Assembly (NCBI RefSeq): GCF_009765705.1
Contig: NZ_LMUX01000004.1
Location: forward strand, 124,001 to 188,000
Source: Burkholderia sp. L27(2015)
GTDB lineage: Bacteria; Pseudomonadota; Gammaproteobacteria; Burkholderiales; Burkholderiaceae
DNA: 64,000 nt
Reading direction: 5' to 3'
The notes under the pieces were generated by a model. That model worked only from the letters and a program-made list of their open reading frames with translations, ran no database searches and was not told where the DNA came from. Below, one piece after another: positions 9,612 through 18,101 of the stretch. Made by a program: the position numbers and the translations under genes. Every line of letters begins with the position of its first letter. Position 1 is the first letter of the stretch.

Positions 9612-10793
9612 TCAGTTGGCTCCTGCTGGTGAGGTCGTGAGAATGGAAGGTGACGGCGGTGTGGATACGTGAATCGCAGGCGCGCTTCGCGGCGCACTCA
9701 TCGCGAGAATCTTGCAGTCGTCGTGGCGCCATGCGATCTCGATCGCGCTGCCGGGCGAAGGCAGCGCATGGCGCTGCGTGTTGGGCACTTTCACGACGAT
9801 CGAATCGTGCGAGCCGAGCGTCAGGTGCACACGATGATGATCGCCGCAATACACCAGTTCCTCGACGCGCGCACGCACCAGGTTGTTGTGTTCGTCGGCG
9901 TGTGTGCCCTCCGCGCTCGCGATATGCGCGCGTTCGGGGCGCAAAGCGAGCATCGCTTCGTCGCCTGCGCGCAGCCCATTTTCGCAGCGGCCGCGAATAA
10001 CGCTGCCGTCCGAGAGCGCGAGCGTCGCCCAGCCTTCTCCCGCATTGACGACGCGCCCAGTCAACCCGTTGTTCTCGCCGACGAAGTTAGCGACGAACGC
10101 GTTCTGCGCGTTCTCATAGAGTTCGCTCGGTATGGCGGCCTGCTGGATACGGCCATCGGAGAACACGGCGACGCGGTCCGACATCGTCAGCGCTTCGGCC
10201 TGATCGTGCGTCACATAGACGATCGTGAGCGACAGCTCCCGATGCAGGCGCATGATTTCGTATTTCATGGTCTCGCGCAGGCGCTTGTCGAGCGCACCGA
10301 GCGGCTCATCCATCAGCACGACGCTAGGCTCGAACACGAGCGCGCGTGCGAGTGCCACGCGCTGCTGCTGTCCGCCGGAGAGCTGTGCGGGACGCCGGTT
10401 GGCCAGATGCCGCAGTTCGATCATCTCGAGCGCGCGCTTCACACGCGCCTTCTGCTCGGCGCGGCTCACGTGCCGCACGGAGAGCGGAAACGCGACGTTC
10501 TCCGCAATCGTCAGATGCGGAAAGAGCGCGTAGTTCTGAAACACCATGCCGATGTCGCGTTGATGCGGCGGCTTATCGTCGAGCCGACGGCCATCGAGGC
10601 GAATCTCGCCCTGGGTGGGCGATTCGAATCCCGCGAGCATCATGAGCGTGGTCGTCTTGCCCGAGCCCGACGGGCCTAGCAGCGACAGAAATTCTCCCTT
10701 GCGCACGTCGAGATTCAAGTCTTCGACAACGTATTGGACGCCGTCATACGATTTGCTCACGCGCGAGAACGAAATGAAGGAAGGGTCTGACAT
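9612..10793 (-). CDS. ABC transporter ATP-binding protein, PotA-like
   Basis: ATPase of the amine-type importer, 393 residues from the ATG at 10793. The frame also allows a TTG start at 10829 that would overlap the Rieske stop. The ATG start gives the family-typical SFISFSRVSKSYDG beginning. Walker A GPSGSGKTT is at about 40-48, the signature LSGGQQQR near 138-145 and Walker B VVLMDE near 158-163. A C-terminal TOBE domain is present. The last 30 residues are a Ser/Pro-rich tail not needed for function. Confidence 0.92.
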   Translation of the reverse strand: MSDPSFISFSRVSKSYDGVQYVVEDLNLDVRKGEFLSLLGPSGSGKTTTLMMLAGFESPTQGEIRLDGRRLDDKPPHQRDIGMVFQNYALFPHLTIAENVAFPLSVRHVSRAEQKARVKRALEMIELRHLANRRPAQLSGGQQQRVALARALVFEPSVVLMDEPLGALDKRLRETMKYEIMRLHRELSLTIVYVTHDQAEALTMSDRVAVFSDGRIQQAAIPSELYENAQNAFVANFVGENNGLTGRVVNAGEGWATLALSDGSVIRGRCENGLRAGDEAMLALRPERAHIASAEGTHADEHNNLVRARVEELVYCGDHHRVHLTLGSHDSIVVKVPNTQRHALPSPGSAIEIAWRHDDCKILAMSAPRSAPAIHVSTPPSPSILTTSPAGAN

Positions 10794-10825
10794 CGTGATC
10801 GCGTCCTGTCGATGGTGCGTCGTAA

Positions 10826-11989
10826 TCAATGTGTGTCGAGCTTCGTCGCGACGATTTTGCTAGCGACGTAGCGGGCGAAGTCATAGTTGGGGCGTTCGAG
10901 ATGGCTCAGGTGGCCGGGCTTCGCAAGCGGCGCGTGCACGCCACGAAAGACGGCTTGCACGCCGCGTCTATCTTCCGCATTCACCTCATCGAGCAGTTTC
11001 TTCAACGTGGTCATGTGCGCGTTGGCCTCGGGGTCCGTGATGAACTCCGGCGCAAGCCCGCCGCCGAAGCGGATATGCACGCGCCCCACGCCTTGAGGTT
11101 GCAGCACCAAATACCAGAAGTAACCCGGCGTGAGCGTAACAAGATGCGTCGGGTAGATCGCGAGCAGCGCCGTGGTCTTGCGCCAATGCCCCGTGAGACG
11201 CGTGTTGTCCGGATGTGCATTGCCGATGGGCAAGGATGCTTCTTTCGTGATCCAGTGATAGTTGAAGGCGGGATAGCCCGGCGGGCATTCCATGTCTTGG
11301 AGCCGCGAATGCGGTCCTACCGTCGCGCGATGCAGCACCGGCAGGTGATAGCTTTCCATGAAGTTTTCCGCGAGGATCTTCCAGTTCGTGTCCCACACAT
11401 GCTCTTCATGGAAGGTTTCGATGTAGTCCGACATACCGTATTGGCCGATGAGCTCGCTCAAACTGGCAAGTTGCGTATGCACGGGCGGCGCGTTTTCGTC
11501 GAGCGTCACGTAGAGCCAGCCTTGCCATTCTTCGCACCGCACGGCGGGCAGTTTGTAGCTTTCCTTGCAGAAGCTCTGTTGCCGGTCCATGAGCGGCGCG
11601 CCTTGCAGCGCGCCGTCCAGCGAATAGTTCCAGGCGTGATAGGGGCAGACGATGCGACGCACATTGCCGCGTCCTTCGAGCAGTACCGACATCCGATGCA
11701 GGCACACGTTCGACATGGCCTTGAGCTGCATCTGTTCGTCGCGCAAGACGACAATGGGTTGCGCTCCTATGCGCGCCGTCAAGTAATCGCCGGGCGCCTT
11801 GAGCGTGCTGGCGCGACCGACGCATTGCCATTCCCGCTCGAAGATAGTGTGCTCTTCCAGCGAGAGGAATTCAGGCGACGTGTAGACACCGGGCGGCATT
11901 GCATGCGCATCGCTGAATGGCCGTTCGCAACCCGTGCGCAGCGTGTCGATAAGCGCTTGCACTGCGATCGTCCTTGCCGGGTTAACCAT
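10826..11989 (-). CDS. Rieske non-haem iron oxygenase, alpha subunit (carnitine/betaine-type)
   Basis: Terminal oxygenase of 387 residues. The Rieske cluster ligands are C96-x-H98 and C115-x2-H118 (CLHRM and CPYHAW). The mononuclear iron site is in ENFMESYHLPVLH, with His215 and His220. Glu212 stands where naphthalene dioxygenase has the bridging Asp205. A Glu at this place is known from carnitine monooxygenase CntA and related betaine/stachydrine demethylases. The gene heads an operon with a PotABCD-like importer. No reductase partner gene is in the cluster, so electrons must come from elsewhere. A specific substrate cannot be named. Confidence 0.9.
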   Translation of the reverse strand: MVNPARTIAVQALIDTLRTGCERPFSDAHAMPPGVYTSPEFLSLEEHTIFEREWQCVGRASTLKAPGDYLTARIGAQPIVVLRDEQMQLKAMSNVCLHRMSVLLEGRGNVRRIVCPYHAWNYSLDGALQGAPLMDRQQSFCKESYKLPAVRCEEWQGWLYVTLDENAPPVHTQLASLSELIGQYGMSDYIETFHEEHVWDTNWKILAENFMESYHLPVLHRATVGPHSRLQDMECPPGYPAFNYHWITKEASLPIGNAHPDNTRLTGHWRKTTALLAIYPTHLVTLTPGYFWYLVLQPQGVGRVHIRFGGGLAPEFITDPEANAHMTTLKKLLDEVNAEDRRGVQAVFRGVHAPLAKPGHLSHLERPNYDFARYVASKIVATKLDTH

Positions 11990-12076
11990 GGTGTCCCCCT
12001 TGATTCATCACAGTATGAGCGCGCCCTTCGCAGCGTGGCGCTCAATATGAACATTAATCTACCAAGCCAAATTCCA

Positions 12077-12095
12077 AGTCAAAATATTGTTTTTG
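12077..12095 (-). promoter_or_regulatory. Candidate promoter and LysR-type operator upstream of the Rieske/ABC operon
   Basis: On the minus strand TTGACT (12082-12077) could be a -35 element, with a poor -10 about 15-17 bp downstream. Overlapping its upstream edge is an AT-rich dyad, CAAAA-6-TTTTG at 12080-12095 on the plus strand. A dyad abutting -35 is where LysR activators usually bind. The LysR gene next door is the obvious candidate. Confidence 0.35.
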
Positions 12096-12184
12096 GATAC
12101 AAAGCAAAGCTTTTACCTATGCAGCGGGTGCAGGCGGGGGGCAGACCGGGCGCAGGCTTGAAGCAGACGATTGCACGGTGTGCA

Positions 12185-13111
12185 TCACGCGTCGATGTGC
12201 AGTTGCTCGATATAGGTTTCGCAGAACGATGCAAAGCGATGCACAAGCTGGCGCGGCTTCATCGCGCGCGATTGTGCGATACCCAGCATCGTTGCATTGA
12301 CATTGTCTTTGAAGCGTTTAATGACGAACTCTTCGCCATCCACGGTGCGATTCGACTTGAGTGGAAAGTTGAGCAGGCTATACCCGAGACCGTTGGCCAC
12401 CATGCCGCGCACGACTTCCGGCTGCGATGAACGGAACGCCGGCACGGGGCGGCTGCCCACCGCATCGAAGAGCGCGGCGAAATACTCGCGGCTGTGCGGC
12501 AGATCGAGCATCACATAGGGCTCGGGCAGGAGGTCTGCGAGCGATACCTTACGCACGCGTGCGAGCCGATGCGTCTTCGGTAGGATCGCATAAGGTGGCA
12601 GCGAGAGCAGCGGCGTGAAGGCGATGTCTTCTGTCAGGTCGAGGCTGTATGTGAGGGCGATATCGAGTGAGCCATCGTGCAGGCCCCGCAAGAGGCCGTC
12701 CTGATGTGCCTCGACAGTGCGAAACGAAATGCCTGCGTGTTCGCTCGTGAACCGGCTGATCAGCGCCGGCATGAGCGGTGGCGCGAGCGAGACGAGACAG
12801 CCGAGCGCGATGGAGCCCGTCATGCGGCCATCCATTTCCTTTGCGGTCGTCTGCAGTTCCTCGGCGATCTTCAGCAGATTGCGCGCTTGCCCGAGCAGAT
12901 CGCGTCCCGCTTGCGTGAGCGAGAGACCGCTTGCGTGATGCCGTATGAAGAGTTGCACGCCGAACGACACTTCCAGGTCCCCAAGCGCGGTCGAGATCGA
13001 CGGCTGCGAGATGTGCAGACGCTTCGCGGCGGCCGTGAAGGACAGCGCTTCGGCCGTGACCACGAAATAGCGCAACTGGCGCAACGAATAACGCAACGGG
13101 TGATTTTCCAT
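12185..13111 (-). CDS. LysR-type transcriptional regulator of the Rieske/ABC and FMO units
   Basis: 308 residues from ATG at 13111, which follows GGAG with an 8-base gap. A further 43 residues upstream in frame are rejected because they precede the conserved start SLRQLRYFVVTAEALSF. The winged HTH (about 8-66) includes the recognition helix region HISQPSISTALGDLE. A type 2 periplasmic-binding-like effector domain follows. It lies between the Rieske operon (same strand, downstream) and the divergent flavin monooxygenase, so it can control both. Effector unknown. Confidence 0.92.
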   Translation of the reverse strand: MENHPLRYSLRQLRYFVVTAEALSFTAAAKRLHISQPSISTALGDLEVSFGVQLFIRHHASGLSLTQAGRDLLGQARNLLKIAEELQTTAKEMDGRMTGSIALGCLVSLAPPLMPALISRFTSEHAGISFRTVEAHQDGLLRGLHDGSLDIALTYSLDLTEDIAFTPLLSLPPYAILPKTHRLARVRKVSLADLLPEPYVMLDLPHSREYFAALFDAVGSRPVPAFRSSQPEVVRGMVANGLGYSLLNFPLKSNRTVDGEEFVIKRFKDNVNATMLGIAQSRAMKPRQLVHRFASFCETYIEQLHIDA

Positions 13112-13289
13112 CGACGCCGCTCCAATATTCAAGGTCTTCAATGGGAAGAAGTGTAAAGCGGTCAAAAAGACCTGCATAGGAAACTCCGATGCTATGCATT
13201 TTTTAAATATATTTTTCAGATCCTGAACGGGCGCGTACATTTTTCCGAGGACGAATCAAAATCATCCGCCTCTTCAGAAGGACAGAGTC

Positions 13290-14651
13290 ATGACAGTGGA
13301 AAGAACGGCTATCGATACGCTGGTGGTCGGCGCGGGCCAAGCGGGCGTCGCCATCAGCGAACATTTGAGCAGACTCGGCGTGCCGCATCTCGTACTGGAG
13401 CGCGCTCGTATCGCCGAGCGCTGGCGCACGGGACGCTGGGATTCGCTGGTTGCCAACGGTCCAGCATGGCACGATCGTTTCCCCAATCTCGAGTTCGCGG
13501 ACGTCGACCCGGATGCATTCGCTCCAAAGGAGCAGGTCGCGGACTATTTCGTCGCTTATGCGAAGAAGTTCGAAGCGCCGATCCGCACCGGCGTAGAAGT
13601 GAAGCAGGTCGTGCGCAATGCGGGGCGGCAGGGGTTTACCATCGAAACGTCGGAGGGCACGATCGAGGCCAATCGCGTGGTCGTCGCGACGGGACCTTTC
13701 CAGCGCCCCGTCATTCCGCCGATCGCGCCGCAAGATTCCAGTCTCACGCAGATGCATTCCGCCGACTATCGCAATCCCGGGCAATTGCCCGAAGGGGGCG
13801 TGCTGGTGGTGGGTGCAGGATCGTCCGGCGTGCAAATCGCGGACGAGTTGCAACGTGCGGGCAAGCGCGTCTATCTGTCGGTTGGCGCGCATGATCGTCC
13901 GCCGCGCGCCTATCGCGGTCGCGATTTCTGCTGGTGGCTGGGCGTGCTCGGCGAATGGGACGCGGAGGTCATGAAGCCCGGCCGCGAGCACGTCACCATT
14001 GCGGTGAGCGGCGCGCGTGGCGGTTATACCGTGGATTTCCGGCGTCTCGCACATCAGGGCATCACTCTCGTTGGGCTCACGAAGGCTTTCGACAATGGCG
14101 TGGCGAGTTTCGAAGCCGATCTCGCGGCGAACATCGCGCGCGGCGACGAGAACTATCTGTCGCTGCTGGACGCGGCCGACGCGTACGCCGAGCGCAACGG
14201 TCTCGATCTTCCGGGAGAGCCCGAAGCGCGCGTCATTCCCGCCGATCCGGAGTGTGTCACTCATCCCTTGCACGATCTCGACCTGGCGAAAGCCGGCGTG
14301 ACGTCGATTATCTGGGCGACCGGCTATGCAGTCGATTTCAGTTGGTTGCAGGTCAACGCCTTCGATGAAAAGGGTAAGCCGACGCATCAGCGCGGCGTAT
14401 CAAAGGAGCCGGGTGTCTATTTTCTCGGTCTGCCCTGGCTGTCGCGTCGTGGGTCGGCATTTATCTGGGGCGTGTGGCACGACGCGAAGCACGTCGCCGA
14501 TCACATCGCCACGCAACGCAAATATCTGGCGTATTACGACGAATCGCAGCGCCATGCACCGAGCCGCGGCGAGGATAGCGCTGGAAGTGCCGATGGCGTA
14601 TCCGCCGCCGGTTCATCCGTCCATAATGTCAGCGAGATGGGCTTGAATTGA
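13290..14651 (+). CDS. Flavin-containing monooxygenase / NAD(P)-FAD oxidoreductase
   Basis: 453 residues, ATG at 13290 after AGAAGGAC. Two dinucleotide folds are visible: the FAD site VVGAGQAGVAISEHL near residue 9-23 and the NADPH site VVGAGSSGVQIADEL near 172-186. ATGPFQRP and IWATGYAVDF are the usual ATG motifs. It belongs to the FMO/Baeyer-Villiger superfamily (COG2072 type). A RidA protein and a DUF1028 protein follow on the same strand. Oxidation of an amine or a carbonyl are both possible. The C-terminal 40 residues are Ser/Gly rich and look dispensable. Confidence 0.88.
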   Translation: MTVERTAIDTLVVGAGQAGVAISEHLSRLGVPHLVLERARIAERWRTGRWDSLVANGPAWHDRFPNLEFADVDPDAFAPKEQVADYFVAYAKKFEAPIRTGVEVKQVVRNAGRQGFTIETSEGTIEANRVVVATGPFQRPVIPPIAPQDSSLTQMHSADYRNPGQLPEGGVLVVGAGSSGVQIADELQRAGKRVYLSVGAHDRPPRAYRGRDFCWWLGVLGEWDAEVMKPGREHVTIAVSGARGGYTVDFRRLAHQGITLVGLTKAFDNGVASFEADLAANIARGDENYLSLLDAADAYAERNGLDLPGEPEARVIPADPECVTHPLHDLDLAKAGVTSIIWATGYAVDFSWLQVNAFDEKGKPTHQRGVSKEPGVYFLGLPWLSRRGSAFIWGVWHDAKHVADHIATQRKYLAYYDESQRHAPSRGEDSAGSADGVSAAGSSVHNVSEMGLN

Positions 14652-14719
14652 TACCTACGCCTTTTTAATCCGCGATCTATTTCTTCTCAGCGGTATCTTC
14701 CTTACATTAAGGTGCATTG

Positions 14720-15157
14720 ATGAGCCAACCTACGCATACCCGTATCCGCATGTTCAACACGAAGGATACCTATCCGAACCAGACGCTCGACAACGATCTT
14801 TGTCAGGCCGTGCGCGCCGGCAACACGGTCTATGTCCGCGGCCAGGTGGGTACGGATTTCGAAGGCCGTTTGGTCGGCCTCGGCGATCCGCGCGCCCAGG
14901 CCGAGCAGGCGATGAAGAACCTCAAGCAGTTGCTTGAGGAGGCGGGCAGCGATTTGTCCCACATCGTCAAGACAACCACTTACCTGACCGACACCCGTTA
15001 CCGCGAGCCGGTCTACCAGGAAGTCGGAAAGTGGTTGAAAGGCGTATTTCCCATTTCCACCGGACTGGTGGTGGTCGCGTTGGGTCAGCCGCAATGGCTG
15101 ATGGAGATCGACGTTATCGCCGTCATTCCCGATGGATGGGCGCGGCCGAAAGCCTAA
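14720..15157 (+). CDS. RidA-family (Rid/YjgF/UK114) protein
   Basis: 145 residues, ATG at 14720 with AAGGTG upstream. A TTG one codon earlier is possible. Family features are the N-terminal strand pattern, GNTVYVRGQVGTDFEGRLVG, and a C-terminal GQPQWLMEIDVIAVIP. RidA proteins hydrolyse reactive enamine or imine products, so it would fit behind an amine-oxidising monooxygenase. The Arg usually found in the IEV(E)AIA region is not in its classical context, so it is a Rid subgroup rather than archetypal RidA. It lies 10 bp before the DUF1028 gene. Confidence 0.88.
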   Translation: MSQPTHTRIRMFNTKDTYPNQTLDNDLCQAVRAGNTVYVRGQVGTDFEGRLVGLGDPRAQAEQAMKNLKQLLEEAGSDLSHIVKTTTYLTDTRYREPVYQEVGKWLKGVFPISTGLVVVALGQPQWLMEIDVIAVIPDGWARPKA

Positions 15158-15167
15158 GGAACAGGAC

Positions 15168-15845
15168 ATGACATTCTCTATCGTTGGACGTTGTGCAGAA
15201 TCGGGGCAGCTCGGTATCGCGATCAGTTCTTCGAGCATCGCGGTGGGCGCTCGATGCCCGTGGGTGCGCTCAGGCGTCGGCGCGGTGGCGACCCAGAACG
15301 TCACGCTGCCGGCACTCGGTCCGCAGGTTCTCGATCTTCTGGAGAGCGGGCAATTCGATCCCACCGCCGCATTGGACCATGCGCTCGGCGCGAGCGAGTG
15401 GTCCGAATATCGGCAGGTCACGGTGGTCGATAGCCAGGGCCATACGGCGTTCTTCAGCGGTAAAGAAGCGTTGGGCACGCATCACGCCCTAGCCGGCAAG
15501 CAATGCGTAGCCGCGGGCAACATGCTCGCCGGCGTCGAAGTGATCGAGGCGATGGTTTCGGCGTTCGAGCAGGCAACCGGCGCGCTTGCTGATCGGCTGC
15601 TCGCAGCCATGCATGCGGCGATGGCCGCCGGCGGCGAGGCGGGACCCGTGCATTCGGCGGCGCTCAAGATCGTGGGCGACCTGAGCTGGCCGATGGTCGA
15701 TTTGCGGGTCGATTGGGCGGATGACGATCCCCTCGGCCAACTCGACGGTTTGTGGCACGCGTATCGGCCGCAGATGCAGGACTACCTGACCCGGGCGTTG
15801 AATCCGACCGCCGCGCCCAGCTACGGGGTGCCGGGCAACGAATGA
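15168..15845 (+). CDS. DUF1028 family protein (Ntn-hydrolase-like)
   Basis: 225 residues from ATG at 15168, preceded by AAGGAACAGGAC. The N-terminus MTFSIVGRCAESGQLGIAISS and the segments GARCPWVRSGVGAVATQN and GKQCVAAGNMLAG are the hallmarks of DUF1028. The fold is related to Ntn hydrolases, and the biochemical activity is not established. Its tight linkage with RidA and the FMO suggests hydrolysis of a nitrogen-containing intermediate. That is inference. Confidence 0.9.
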   Translation: MTFSIVGRCAESGQLGIAISSSSIAVGARCPWVRSGVGAVATQNVTLPALGPQVLDLLESGQFDPTAALDHALGASEWSEYRQVTVVDSQGHTAFFSGKEALGTHHALAGKQCVAAGNMLAGVEVIEAMVSAFEQATGALADRLLAAMHAAMAAGGEAGPVHSAALKIVGDLSWPMVDLRVDWADDDPLGQLDGLWHAYRPQMQDYLTRALNPTAAPSYGVPGNE

Positions 15846-15915
15846 CGGATCAAGCCGAGCGCTGCTCGAAAGGTTGATCGGCTTTGCGACGGTTATCGAA
15901 CCGGACGAGCGCGTC

Positions 15916-16284
15916 ATGAACTGGCTGGCCAATACCGTTCTTGTGTTGCACGCGCTGATCGTGCTGTTTATCGTCGGCGGGTTAATCGCTATCTGGACAG
16001 GTGCATGGTTAAAACGCGACTGGGTACGCAACCGCATGTTCCGGATTGCGCATCTCACAGCGATAGGCGTCGTCGCGATTCTCGCTGTTCTTGACATACC
16101 GTGCCCGTTGACGGTACTGGAGGACTGGCTTCGTAGCGGACGCGTCGGCCCGCAGGGGTTCGTGCAGCGCTGGGTAAGCCACTGGCTGTACTACAACTTG
16201 CCGGGCTGGGTGTTCGCGATGGCCTACGCGGCGTTCCTGCTGGTCGTGGCGGTCACGTGGTTTCGCGTCCCGCCGCGTTCATGA
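15916..16284 (+). CDS. DUF2784-like small membrane protein
   Basis: 122 residues from ATG at 15916, with about three or four membrane helices (VLVLHALIVLFIVGGLIA, HLTAIGVVAILAVLD, GWVFAMAYAAFLLVVAV). The conserved CPLTVLEDWLR motif after helix two and a FVQRWVSHWLYY element are typical of DUF2784. Function unknown. A TTG start at 15874 would add 14 non-conserved residues. It stands alone between the DUF1028 gene and the tetR gene, facing the latter. Confidence 0.75.
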   Translation: MNWLANTVLVLHALIVLFIVGGLIAIWTGAWLKRDWVRNRMFRIAHLTAIGVVAILAVLDIPCPLTVLEDWLRSGRVGPQGFVQRWVSHWLYYNLPGWVFAMAYAAFLLVVAVTWFRVPPRS

Positions 16285-16320
16285 GGCGTGCGCCTGTTCC
16301 CACGCCAACCATAGTTGAGA

Positions 16321-16968
16321 CTAGTCCGCCGATAACTTCGAACGCGCCTCGCGTTCCAAATACCCTATACAGATCGACTCAAGTTGACTAGGAAATTTGC
16401 GGATCACTGATTGCGGCAACTTTCCCTCAAGCAACAAACGTATCGGGCCGACCAACGCTCCCGTGAACATAAATGTGGTCGTGGAAATATCGTCAAAATG
16501 TGCATCGGAAGCGGTCTTCAGCATAGCCTCCAGCGCCGCACGGTTGCGCGCCTCCACTTCTCGAACGTAGTCGCGTGAGTCGAGTTCAGCGGCAACCGCG
16601 TAAAGGGCACGCGATTCGTCCAGATTTGCCGTCTTGGCTTTTACGAATGCTGCGACAACGGCCTTTACCATCTCCCTCAAGCAGGCGTCACGCGCTGACG
16701 CCGCGGCATCCTCGATTGCTCTCACCACTCTTTCCAAATGCCGCTGCAGCACGGCGAACAGAAGCGCCTGTTTTTGAGGAAAGTATTGGTAAAGCGTTCC
16801 TACTGAGACGCCGGCCCTCTCTGCCACCCGAATGGTGGTAAGTCGCTGCAGGCCCTCAACCAGCAAAACCTGAATAGTTGCATCGAAGATCGCGTCCACA
16901 GTAGCCTGCGAACGCGCCTGCTGCGGCTGTTTGCGGGCGTCCAGCCCTTGTCCGTTGTCTGTGCGCAT
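16321..16968 (-). CDS. TetR-family repressor
   Basis: 215 residues from ATG at 16968. Thirty further upstream residues would run through the operator and are rejected. The TetR HTH occupies about 20-67, with TTIRVAERAGVSVGTLYQYFPQK as the recognition region. The C-terminal ligand domain is all helical. It is divergent from the PdxI-like reductase, and the 89-bp gap holds a 21-bp dyad. It is therefore most likely an autoregulator and repressor of that reductase. Inducer unknown. Confidence 0.93.
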   Translation of the reverse strand: MRTDNGQGLDARKQPQQARSQATVDAIFDATIQVLLVEGLQRLTTIRVAERAGVSVGTLYQYFPQKQALLFAVLQRHLERVVRAIEDAAASARDACLREMVKAVVAAFVKAKTANLDESRALYAVAAELDSRDYVREVEARNRAALEAMLKTASDAHFDDISTTTFMFTGALVGPIRLLLEGKLPQSVIRKFPSQLESICIGYLEREARSKLSAD

Positions 16969-16992
16969 ATGCGAATTCACAATCTGAATAAT

Positions 16993-17013
16993 TATTCGTA
17001 TTCTATACGAATA
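16993..17013. promoter_or_regulatory. TetR operator: 9-bp inverted repeat
   Basis: TATTCGTAT, then tct, then ATACGAATA. The arms are perfect 9-bp inverted repeats around a 3-bp centre, 21 bp in all. It lies 24 bp before the tetR start and 44 bp before the aldo/keto reductase start, where it would block both promoters. Confidence 0.75.
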
Positions 17014-17057
17014 TCTCGCAGCAACGGAAGCAACAACCCGAAGGAAGGAACCATCCA

Positions 17058-17939
17058 ATGACTAAAGTTTTTCAAGCAGGTACTTTTCAACTCGGCGACC
17101 GGTCTGTTACGCGCATGGGCTATGGCGCGATGCAGCTAGCGGGGCCTCACGTTTTCGGGCCACCGAAAGATCGCGCGGCAGCCATCGCGGTGCTTCGTGC
17201 CGTGGTGGAAAGCGGGATCACGCATATCGATACGAGCGATTTTTATGGCCCGCACGTCACTAATCAGCTCATCCGCGAGGAACTTCATCCTTATCCCGAT
17301 GCGTTCACTATCGTCACAAAGGTAGGCGCCAGCCGAGGCAGCGATGGCTCGTGGAACGTTGCATCATCGGCGGCCGAACTGGAACGAGCGGTGCATGACA
17401 ATCTTCGCAATCTCGGTCTCGATGTGCTGGACGTCGTAAACTTTCGTGTGATGTTCAACGTCGGAGCGCCGTCCGAGGGTGACATCGAAGAGCCTCTGAC
17501 GGCGCTCGTGCAGCTTCAGGAAAAAGGCTTGATTCGTCACATCGGGCTGAGCAATGTGACAGCAAAGCAGGTGGCACAGGGACGCGCAATTACGCGCATT
17601 GCGTGCGTGCAGAACATGTACAACCTTGCACATCGCAACGATGACGCGCTGATCGACAGTCTTGCAAAAGACGGCATTGCGTATGTGCCGTTTTTCCCGC
17701 TCGGCGGCTTCTCTCCGTTGCAGGCTGATGCACTCAGCCACGCCGCAGACCAGTGCAACGCGACACCTATGCAGGTCGCCCTTGCATGGTTGTTGCAGCG
17801 CTCACCGAACATCCTCCTGATACCCGGAACCTCGTCGGTCGAGCATCTGAAGCAGAACATCGAGAGCGTGGACCTTCGCTTGCCAGAGAATGCGATATTG
17901 TCGTTGGACAAAATCGGTTCTGATAAGACGCGAGACTAG
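17058..17939 (+). CDS. pdxI: Aldo/keto reductase, PdxI (YdbC)-like pyridoxal reductase
   Basis: 293 residues, start after AAGGAAGGAACC. The sequence follows E. coli YdbC/PdxI closely: MGYGAMQLAGPHVFGPPKDR, HIDTSDFYGPHVTNQLIREEL, FFPLGGFSPLQADALS and LLQRSPNILLIPGTSS. PdxI reduces pyridoxal to pyridoxine with NADPH. The catalytic Asp, Tyr and Lys are present (DTSDFYG, IVTKVG). The fourth residue, usually His, falls in DVVNFRVMF and is Asn/Phe, as in this subgroup. TetR control suggests a detoxification role as well. The subgroup call is strong; the physiological substrate is inferred. Confidence 0.87.
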   Translation: MTKVFQAGTFQLGDRSVTRMGYGAMQLAGPHVFGPPKDRAAAIAVLRAVVESGITHIDTSDFYGPHVTNQLIREELHPYPDAFTIVTKVGASRGSDGSWNVASSAAELERAVHDNLRNLGLDVLDVVNFRVMFNVGAPSEGDIEEPLTALVQLQEKGLIRHIGLSNVTAKQVAQGRAITRIACVQNMYNLAHRNDDALIDSLAKDGIAYVPFFPLGGFSPLQADALSHAADQCNATPMQVALAWLLQRSPNILLIPGTSSVEHLKQNIESVDLRLPENAILSLDKIGSDKTRD

Positions 17940-18101
17940 GCCGGTCGCTATCTGACTCAGTGCGGCCATGAGCGGACGACGGCAATCCATTTTCAAGCGT
18001 CCGCTCGTTGAGCCAAAGCTGTCCTTCGGCGTAGCAGGCCGTAGAAACGCTGTCGTGAATACTGGTTCTTGACGAATTCCGCCCGGACCGTCACCGGACA
18101 G

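Noticed and set aside
10615-10640. tRNA-like GATTCGAATCCCGC
   Set aside because: Lies inside the PotA-like gene with no matching stem elsewhere; not a tRNA.
10829-12430. 533-codon open frame antisense to the Rieske gene
   Set aside because: Shadow of a high-GC gene; the opposite strand has full family motifs.
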